Source of the DNA: Istiophorus platypterus
Taxonomy: Eukaryota; Chordata; Actinopteri; Istiophoriformes; Istiophoridae
Direction: 5' to 3'
NCBI GenBank assembly: GCA_016859345.1
Contig: CM029112.1
Coordinates: 13,900,089 to 13,964,088, forward strand
Length of the DNA: 64,000 nucleotides
A program made the position numbers and the translations under genes. The notes under the pieces were generated by a model that saw nothing but the letters and a program-made list of their open reading frames with translations, did no database searches and was not told where the DNA came from. Shown here piece by piece: positions 1 through 10,400 of this stretch (position 1 is the first letter of the stretch; each line of letters starts with the position of its first letter).

Positions 1-1252
1 GGCATTATGCAGAAAACAATACAATCCTAATTTGAGGAAAATTATGATACATTTCGCAAAATTTAAAATGGTAGTTTGGTAGAAAATTTATACCACAATG
101 CAATTTTTTTAGCAGCTGATATGCCTGTGACTACAGGGTTTTGTTTTTATGCAGGCTGAAATGTTGTCATAGCCCCAGAGGTGCCAGTGCTTCAACATCA
201 TGGGACCTGTCTTACTGGCTCGGTTTTCTGAGCTTGATTCTGTCCTTTGTCTACCGCTTGTAGAGATACTGTACCTCTGCACTCCCCATCATCCATGCTT
301 GTAACCTTGAACTGTTAGATTTGCATTATGATAGCCCTGCACCCCATCCTTTAGTTAGTACACAGGACATTGTATTTAGTGCTTACACGCATAGAAAGAG
401 GGGTTTGACACAGTTTTGATTTGAATAAATCTGAAAGAACAGTTTTAAAGATCAAAAATTTGAAATTTGGAAGGTGTAACTAAAATTTGACATTTCCTCA
501 AGTTTTTTGTTTTATCCAACTTACATGTATGTAACAGGATACTGACCACTTCTAAATTGGGAAATGGGGGGGGTGTTAGGTAGTACTGTTGCAACTTGAT
601 AAGTGGATGACTAATAAATGAATGACTGAATGTAGCATTTTATACTTGACTTATTCCATTGTGCATTTTACTTGCTATATGTTCCCCTCCACAGGATTTT
701 TGCAGTGTTTATCTGCTCTGATGTCCTCTATCCCTGCTTTGATCCTGGCCCCTCTTGTACTGCTACCCTCTTTATCGCTACCAATTCTCCTTCCACTGCT
801 GTGGAAACATGATTGCTTTTGTTTTTTTTTTGTTTTTTTTTAAGAAATGTATTTTCTTCAGCTTTCTCAATCAACATTACAGTATTTAAATCTGTCATCG
901 CATGACAACTGATCATCAGATGAAACCCAGAATGATTACCAATCATTCCCTTTGATCCAACCCTGAGCCACTGAGTGATTGAATTCCACTTCCTTATAAA
1001 GCACGAGTCTTGGACCTGGGTGTATTTAGAGTCCCAGAATACACCCATTTCTTTCTCCAGCTAGCTGCTGGACATCAGTTGCTCAAGAGCCCCTCATTTA
1101 TTCCTCTTCCATTACTTTTTTTTTACCTCGCCTTGCTTCAGCTTACAGCCCCCTTTCTACATTCCCTCTGTTCCTGCTCTGCCGCTCCTTCCTTCATTTC
1201 CCTGTCAGTCTGCCTGATAGCTGGCGACGGCCATGTTGTATATCTCACACAG
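1..1252 (+). other. cacna1a intron (5' edge of window)
   Basis: No coding segment with alpha1A similarity is seen before the 1253 acceptor. The sequence is AT-rich with a T-rich tract near 823-841. It is read as intron because the next exon is entered in frame and the gene must continue upstream. Confidence 0.7.
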
Positions 1253-1368
1253 AATCGAACGCCATTACTGTTTCAGCGCGTGGAGCCACCTTCCCCTGCC
1301 CAGGATGGGGGTCCAGTACTTAAAAACGCCCTCCCTCCACCTGAGACAACAGAGACTGTCAACAGCCT
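1253..1368 (+). CDS. cacna1a: cacna1a coding exon 1 of window (RTPLLFQR segment)
   Basis: The acceptor TCTCACACAG precedes AATCGAACGCC. The donor is CCT|GTGAGT. Phase 0 in, phase 2 out. It encodes the segment beginning NRTPLLFQRVEPPSP, aligned by eye to the mammalian alpha1A segment just after the IQ-domain region. The preceding exon is not in the window. Confidence 0.88.
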
Positions 1369-4300
1369 GTGAGTTGGATGTTGTTGCCATGTTTGACCTA
1401 ACGGGAGGCAGTTTGTTGAAAGCAGACAAGTTAAGGAAGGTGTGTGTGTGTGTGTGTGTGTGTGCGCGCCATAGGCCCGTGGAAGGGGGGGTCCCAGAGA
1501 GCCATTCATGGGTGACAGCTCGTGCTCAGGAGATGTCCCAGAAAGTTGGCAGCTGGAGCCCTGAGGGACACCCTGAGAATGCCCTGGGAAGCATGACCAA
1601 CTCTCAGGTAGAAAGCTCACACACACACACAACCAGGACCACACACCCAACAGAACACGGACACTCTACAATAAAATACATCCTTGTCATATACGAAGTT
1701 TGTGTGAACAAGTAAAAACACTCGATCCATTAAACATTTGTTTTGACTTTCATATCATTGCTACCAAATGAACTGAACCCATAGAACTGCTGAGGTCACT
1801 TTAAAGGTAAAATAAACTATGATTGTCATGAAGTTACAGATTAATATCTCTAGGGACAGCAGTGACACCCTTACTCACAAAACCTCTGGGTGTTACCTAA
1901 ATTAGATGAAGCTACACGGACATCAGTTCTGTGTTCCCCTTCATTGTAACTAAGGTTAAGTAGTAATACAAAAGCATATTGCTGATCAGGATAATGACTT
2001 GATTCTTGTTTCTTGTTTCACAGTTCCCTCAAGTCCAATCAGTATCATCAATATAATCTTATGCATACGGTTGAAGGTACCCTGGTCTGTAGTTGTGAAG
2101 ATAAACAACAGTGTTTCTAAATACCTTATATACTGTAAAATCTAAAGCGTCCCTGAAGGAAATAAGTCTTTGTTAAAGGCCTATTCATTCTCATGAATTT
2201 GGACTGGACAGCTGTTCTTCACACGATTAACACAGAGAAAATCAAGTGAGTGAAATTGCTCTGTCATCTGTGTACATCACCTTTGCACAAAATAGAGAAG
2301 TTCAGCACTCATACGTTCCCATCCCTAGTGCCTGGTTACCTTTATAATTTCAACTCAGTCGGTCATTCTCATTTCGTGCAATCTGCTGTACCTCGAATCT
2401 TAAGTTACCATTGATATGGTGTTGTCAATTCTTTGATTGGCTCCATCTCTCAGACCTGTCTTTTTATGCAATTTTTTAGTCGTATTGAATTTTTCCTTCA
2501 CTGTATGTTCCCACTTTTCATTCTGAATCTTTCTTGCCTCTGTCTTTAGACTGGTTCATGCCTCTGTCTTCATGCTGTTAAACCTCTCTGCTTGTAGACC
2601 TCCTAGGGGCGTTGACAGGTCTGTGTATCAGTCAGCCCTGTACCATCGCCACTTCTCCATATCAGTCAGCAGAGGTCCAGAGAAGTTTAAAGTTGGATAG
2701 AAAAGAGTGGCGGTTGGCTTCATGCAAACCAGTTTGAATGATAACCTACATTTGAGTAGATACAAGGCAGATCAAATCATGAAACAACAACAGGTAATAT
2801 GAGACAACAAAAGACTTTATTAAAAAAACACTATCCAAATATCAAGATGTATGTAATGTGATGACAGACTGACTCAATGAGCAGCACATGCTGCAAATTG
2901 TCGAGCATTTGGGTTTATTGTCTTATTGTCTTTTGAAATATTTTTCTGGCCTTGTGAAAATTAATTAAAATTTATCAGATGAAATAGCTGACACTGCATC
3001 TCAGATAATGATTGATGCTCAAACAACGCTGGAAAAAGGTCCACACCTCTGGTTCAAACGGAGATGCAGCTAAGCAAGAAAAGCCCAAGCTAACAGCCCT
3101 TGCCGCCAGATTCAGCTCCACCTCTCAACGTATGCTCCAAACAAAACAGAATTTGACTTATTTTCGTATGGAAATTTGCATAGTTGTGACCAAAGCAATA
3201 AAGGTTGTTGTCATTTTTACACAACCTCATTTAATACCTACAGTTCCTGCACCTGGTCAACATTGTCATCTGATCAGTTTTGTTTTTTAAATATCCTTTG
3301 GGCTGCATATCATTTTCCTCTCAAGTCCATTCCTATTATGAGTCAAGAGCTCTTCCATCTGGCATACATGCCCCTAAACAAAGAACCTTCACCTTCCACT
3401 GGGTATGCCAGCAATTGCTTGCAGCTCAGTTTTTGCAAAACACAAAATGAGATTTTGTTTGGAATATAATCAGTCTTGTCTACATCAGACCCAAACACCT
3501 GATTTCCTGTTTTTCCATTCATCCCTCAGTTTAAAACTAAAACAACAAAGAAAGAAAAAAAGGCAGTGTCACTCACCATACACACACTCACCAAATTCTC
3601 CCACTCACTCCTATCCCTCTCTGAGACTCTCAGTTCCCTGCTTTCTTTGGATAACAAACTTTGCCACCCATCTCCCTACTCCCTATCAGTTTTCATGGCA
3701 GCCAGTCACAGCATCTCCTGCTCTCCTGCTCTGTTTGCAGACGGTAGAGATGAGAGAGATGGGGCAGGATGGTTACTCGGATACTGAGCACTTTCCACCA
3801 ATGGAAGGCCATGGCAGGGCCGCTTCCATGCCCCGCCTCCCAGGCGACAACCAAGTGAGCAGCATTCTCACTTTTCCACTCTCTTTCTATTTCCCCCCAT
3901 TATGTATGTCCCTCATCTGCTTTTGTTTGAAAAGATCAAATTCACAAAGGTCTGATCTTTGCTTAAAGGTATAGTCAGTGATTCTAATACACTTTTTGTC
4001 AAATTTGGTGAATATCAACCCATGATCTTCTAGCTGTCTGCTCTGTGTGTGCGCCGAAAAAAAAAACCCTTATGTTCTTCCACAACCTTGGCTCTGTAAA
4101 AGCAAAACAAGGATGTGGCTCCGACCGAGTCACACAACACTATTCCAGCCAGTCAGTAATAGGGGTTTACTTTTGCATAGGACAAGGAGAAGAAAAAGAT
4201 TGGAGATGGGGGAAAGGAGGCAGGGAGAACCAGAGATGGTAAATTCGGCACATGTGGCTGAACTCCACAACATAATCACAATATCAAGTAGGAGAGATAG

Positions 4301-6114
4301 CGGCGAGAACCAAAGAGGAAAAGTCGGAAGAACAAGAAATGAAAAAAGTGATCTATGATCAGACAAGGACAAAGAGCAGTGTTAACACTGGTGAGAGTTT
4401 CCAAAAGTGGAGAAACTCCCAAGAGTTGAGAGGCCTGAGCATTATTTGTCCCATATGCTTAAGTTTGTGATACCTAGTTCCAGAAAGCAGTTACTAGTGT
4501 TATATTATGTGTCCAGTTATGTTAAATTACACACACTTAGGCATTAAGCTCACTTTCTAGTTCGCCAAGATATAGTGTTGATGTGATGTTAGATATAGAA
4601 GCAGGAGAGTTTGAGTATCACCGTCTGCAGCAAACGATCTCGTCCTCTAGTCTCATTCTCTGCATTTTAGCTTCGCAGCAGCAACTGTAGCGACGGTTTG
4701 CTCACCCATAACTGGATAACCTTGGGTACTTTTTATCTTGTTTTTTGCTCTATATCATTTGTCCATACAATGTGCGAACAGTTGGGATTATTTCGATTAA
4801 TGCTTAATTTGAAAGGCTACCCGAGTTAACGTCAACTTCCTTGCTATTTTAGCTACAAACCCAAGATCCTCTCCTCTGTTACTATAATTTTTTAAAACCA
4901 ATCTAAACAACTAACTCTTGCTAGTGTGTGCTCCGTTGCATCTAAATGCTTTATTTGTGTGCGTGTCATTTGTTCGATGACATTTTATGTTATGATATCT
5001 GCTTCACTTATGATTCACTGATATATGCTTCACTTATGATAAAGAGTATCCAATCTCACGCTGTAAAAGACGCTCTAAACTCTGCCACTGTTCTCTTTCG
5101 GTCAGCTAGTGCAGTTGTTAGTGTCAGAGTCTTGGCAAAGGGTTTCCCCAAAGTTGGGGGGGGGGGGGGGCTGCTGGAGCTTCAGAAGGAGAATTGAAGG
5201 GAGGGATGTATTTGTTTTGCTGTAGAGTTCAAATATCAACAGTCTTTCTCCAGAATCACTTACTCTTCCTTTAAATATTTGCTCTGTGGTTACTTGAATC
5301 CATGTTGGAGGCATTTTAGCACAGGTTTAAAGGGACTTCTGCAAAATTAAGCCCACGACCAACAGATTGCTGCTGTCACTGGTTTGGAACTGGGTTACAT
5401 TTTACATTGAGTTACAAGGTTACAGCGAATGCAAAAAGAAGAACCCGTGATGTGACTGTCATCATATGGGCTATCCTGTCATGACATCATTTCTAGTTAA
5501 AAACATGGAAATGTTTTGCTGAAATGCTTACCTCCAACCCTGACATCAGAAGGACCACAGTGAAGCAAAGTCAGACCTCGTGTTCCCTTTTTCTTCATCT
5601 CCCGTCACCTATTTCCTCTTCCTCCCATCCTCTCGCCTGCATGGAGGTTTTTAACTGTGGTGTTTTCCCATTTTTCCATCACACTCATCCATTTTGTATG
5701 GTTTCATATCCCAGTGAGTGCTCTGGTTGTCATATGCAAAAAAACAGATCTACATATACACATGAGCCAACGCACACACATAAACAGACACACAAACATA
5801 AACAGACACACACATAAACACACTCTCACACACAAACACACACAAACACACACAAACACACACACAAACACACACAAAAACACACACATATATATATATA
5901 TATATACATGCAGTTTTTGCACTTCTCTGGACTTCATTATTTCCTCTTTCTTAATCAAAACCCTGATTTATTTTTGTTGTAATTGTTTTTGTACTAAACT
6001 GTCTCTTCCTTCCGATCAAAGGTTTTCCCTGTGCTGAACTCTTGTGAATTTTGGGGGCTTGCTTGACTGGAACCAGCATGACACCATGTGTTACAAATCT
6101 GTGTATGTGCGTCC

Positions 6115-6153
<39 letters not shown>

Positions 6154-7370
6154 TGCAAGCAGACATATGGCTGTATGTGTTTTGTACCGTATATGTTTGT
6201 GCTGCACTTTTTCTGTGCCCTCACTGTTCTCTGTGCCCTGAAAATTCCACTGTTCCTGTCACATTGTTGTCTGCCGTTTGAGCTGTTATTGTAACTATGC
6301 GTGTGTCTGTTTTTTAGAGTGCGTATCCATTTGTGTGTATATTTTGCTGATTGTCCTCATTGCTGTTGTGACACCGTTGATTGAGCATTTTCATGGTGAC
6401 CCTGTCTAAATAACACTGTACTGGCGCCAACCACCACAGTGTCTGTGGTAAGTCTTTGTCTTCCACGTTCACTGCTGCTTCGGTGTCTAATCGGAGTCTC
6501 TTTTTCTGTCCCTCCTTCTCTCTCTGTCTTTGTTTCCTCTCTCCACTGTTGCACCCCATCTCTTTTTGGGTTAAACCTCCAACTAACACTCTTTGGTTTT
6601 TACTTGTACTTCTCTGTACCCCTTTCCTTTTTCATTGTGTTTCAATCCATCCCTGCCCTTCTCCCTTCCCTTTTTCTCCCTTCCTGGTTCTGTATGTATG
6701 CTCCATGTGTGACCACACCTTTGGTGTATCTGTGGCTCTGTGCGTGTGTGTGTGTGTGTGTGTGTCTTCTCTGTGCTCATACAGCAGCGGAGGAGAGGGA
6801 AACAACGTGGCAGTAACCTCAGTGTATGTACCCTGTCTTCCCTGTCTTGTCTTTCTCTCTCTCTTTCTCCTTTTTCTGGCCCATTCACTCTTACACACTC
6901 TTGAAACTATTTTTTTTTTTCATCAGTTGTCATGTCTTCATGTTGTGTCTTTTTCATTTCAAGGGCAGGGTAGTTTCTGTAGAATTTAAAAGGATAACCT
7001 ATTTCAGCATGACCAAATCTGATCAAATCTGTCAGCCCAGCTTCCAAACTGATCCCAGCATCCCTAGCTACGTCTGTCATGCACTTTATGTAGTGGGTTT
7101 GGAACTGGGCTGAAGTCTGCACGTCTCCTCTCATCATCAAAGGTCCCTGCCACTGTCTTGTGGCCTCTCTGTCTGTGTTTCTCTATCTCAGTCTCTCTCT
7201 CTCAGCTGCTGCTGCTAGTAATTTGTTGCTTTACGTCTTCATGCATTTGTGCTTCTCTGTAATTACGTTGTCAGTGTTTCCCTGTCGGTGTCCAAGTCTC
7301 CATTTACACCTGCCTAGATGCATGCGGGAAATTTGTTGAAATGCAGTTAAGTGGGTGCGTGTTCATGGGA

Positions 7371-7404
<34 letters not shown>

Positions 7405-10400
7405 TTTTATATGAGTAATGAAGACAGAGGAGATTTGGGTATCTGTGCGCATGAAAGGATATGTTGTTGGGATTCTCAGTGCTACTCCTATGAGGCCAGA
7501 TAATCTGGTGTTTTATATACATCTGCCAGCCTTATACACAGTAACCGGAAAACTTGGCAGGGTCAGCCACCAAAAGGACCTAGCACTGAAGTAACCCGAT
7601 ATGGTTCACATGCCCAGGTCAGCTACTTGTGGCACCATAGGCTCTGTCCTGCCGTCCTGCCGTCCTGCCTCAGAGCATGAGGCCTCAGCACTGTAGAAGG
7701 ACGTTCTCGTGTGGCTAGAGGACTCAGGACAACCCCTATGAACGTACATGGCTGGAAGGAAGGACACTGAGACAGAGCAGAAATAGAGAAGTTTTGCAGC
7801 CTCGAATGTGCCATGTTCTGTGGGTTTATGGGTGGTGAGGATGGAAGAGTGTGACCCTTCTTTCCCTTTATTTTATTTTATAAAGCAAGTTACAGATGCA
7901 TGGAAGGCATGGCTGTTTGCCATCATTTCCTCTTTTTTTTTCATTAATTTCAATTCTATTTTCTTGCATATATTTTTATTACTCCGCATCAGGGGTCGGC
8001 AATTACTGTAGTTTGAGTCCTGAACCAGTTTTTCTTAACCCTGTCGATTGCACAGTTTTACAGGTGAATTGAAGACACATGCCCATCGTGGGAATTCTTA
8101 AAACACACACACACCCACACACACATACACAGACACGCCCTCATACAGGATATTAATGATTCTGTAATACATACATAATAATAATACACACTTCTGGGCT
8201 TGCAATAGCCAAAGTTAAACCTAAAGCCCCTTAGATACATAGACTTAAAGGATCAGATATTATCTATCTGATTGATTCATTAGTTTTCCATTAGCCCAGC
8301 CTAGTGGAGGCAGGGACTATAAATATTTATTCAATTAACCACAAGAGACATATTTCACTGATAACTGTGCAAATCAGAGTTAATCAAATATGCAATTGTT
8401 GTTTGATTGTGTTTAATTTTAAATGGTGGTTTTATTAGCCATCTGATATTTATCTGGTAACTTTATTTAACTAACAGCACCAGGACCTGTCCACACTAAA
8501 ACCTGTTCAGAGGCCTGTGCAGGATAAGGGATGATTTTGAATATTAAATGGGTAATAAAGACAGTTTTGATTGCTGTGTATACTGGATTTACATATTATT
8601 CTCTTCATCTAAAGTGGATTTATTATGAGTGCTGAAAATCTCTTTGTTTGTAGGGGCCAAATAATTGCGATGAAGAGCCAAATTTGGCCCAAGGGCTGCT
8701 TTTTGCCGACCCCTGCCCTATAAATGCATACGATGTCTATATTCTTGAAATAGCATCACTGGAACATTATTACTGATGTGGGAGGTGTCTGATTTGTAAT
8801 GGGATGTGGGAACGAAAATAGGTGGGGGGCTCGCATACAGACCCCATTCACACACATGCAAACATTGACACACATACAGCGTCTCTCACCCCATAGCTCA
8901 CAGAAAACGCCAACCCAACAATCAAAGGAAACACCTCTCCTTGCTTCTCCTCCTTTCTCTCCCTCCCTCCCTGGGTGGTCTCTCTCTTTCTCTCTTAGAC
9001 CATCAATGACAGCAGTCCCATGAAACGCTCAGCCTCCTCGTTGGGCCACAGCAGGTCCGGGCGTGGCCACAGAGAGAAAGGCGGGGCGGACAACTACAAC
9101 ATGGAGCGTGTAATACCTGAGGAGGGGAGAACTTCTAGACATGGACACCGACGAAAAGACCGGAGTCATCGGGCATCTGAGAGGTCCCTCTGTCGTTACA
9201 CGGAGGCTGACACAGGTGAGAGATCTATGTACACACACGGGCAACCATGGATATAGAAAGCACTGATGCGATGGTTTGACAGATGCCATATTAACTTAGT
9301 TGTAGAGTATAGAAGCTACATTATAACAAAACAGGAAAACAGTCTTTCCTTTGAAATTAAAATGGATTCTCCACAATGAATTAAGTACATATAAAAGACT
9401 GAAAAAAGTTTACATTACTTTTAAATGTCATATTATTATGTAATATCATAGCAATCTTTAGTTTTTCCAGCACACTTAAAAGATAACGCCGATAAACTCC
9501 GCTTTCAGGCCTGGGCACAGACCTGAGCACAACCACCCAGTCAGGCGACCTCACATCCAAAGACAAGGATCGTGACAGGGATCGCGGCCGGTCCAAAGAC
9601 CGTAAACACCACCATCATCATCACCACCACCACGGCTCTGTGGACAAGGAGCGCTATGTAGCAGAGCGAGGAGGCGAGTATGCGCACAGGCACTCCCGTG
9701 AGAGAGAGCACGACCGGGAGAGGGAGAGAGAGAGGGACCGGCGCTGGTCACGATCGCCCAGCGAGGGTCGCGAGTGCATGACACACAGACAGGTGGGCTT
9801 CTAGGAACTTGTGTGCATGTAGTGTCTAGTTTGGGAGTACTGTGGGGTTTTTTTTTCCTAATACAACACATAGTGGTGGAACACATTCTCAGTGTTGGGC
9901 TGAAAATCTTTAACACAAGGGCCTCTAGTTTGATGGTGGTTAACTGTTGCAATCTGCCAATAATGCCCTGGTCTCTTTTTGTGGAAGTAATAAAGGATGG
10001 TACTTGAGCTGGTTTGAATATAGTTTTTCTGATTTGGTTTCGCTTTGAAAGTTCCCCTGAAAATTTACAACTTGTAGCACATTGCTACACAGGACATCCA
10101 AATGGCAAAAAGATCTGTTATCTGTAGAACCTCTGGACAGAGGACATTGAAAAGTACTAAAAACTCACTATTGATCAGGAAAGATGCCATTTGGTCTCAT
10201 GCAGCAGCATTCTCTTAAATTTCCCTTAATTTTTTTCTCCTTATTTTATTCTATGAAGAGAAAAAAATAAGAGAAGTCAACTCCAGATGAACAGAACATC
10301 CTGAACCATCGAAATCTGCTCTTACCTGGGGTTACTGAATGATGAATCCCACTTTATCTTTAATTGAAGGTGCCTAGCCGATTGTTTGTAATTGGCATGG

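Noticed and set aside
728..1048. Minus-strand 106-codon frame in the first intron
   Set aside because: No recognisable domain; contains a Lys-rich run from the T tract; lies in cacna1a intron.
6826..7113. Possible additional cacna1a exon after the micro-exon
   Set aside because: The translation does not resemble any alpha1A segment, and the micro-exon joins the 8999 exon in the conserved order without it.
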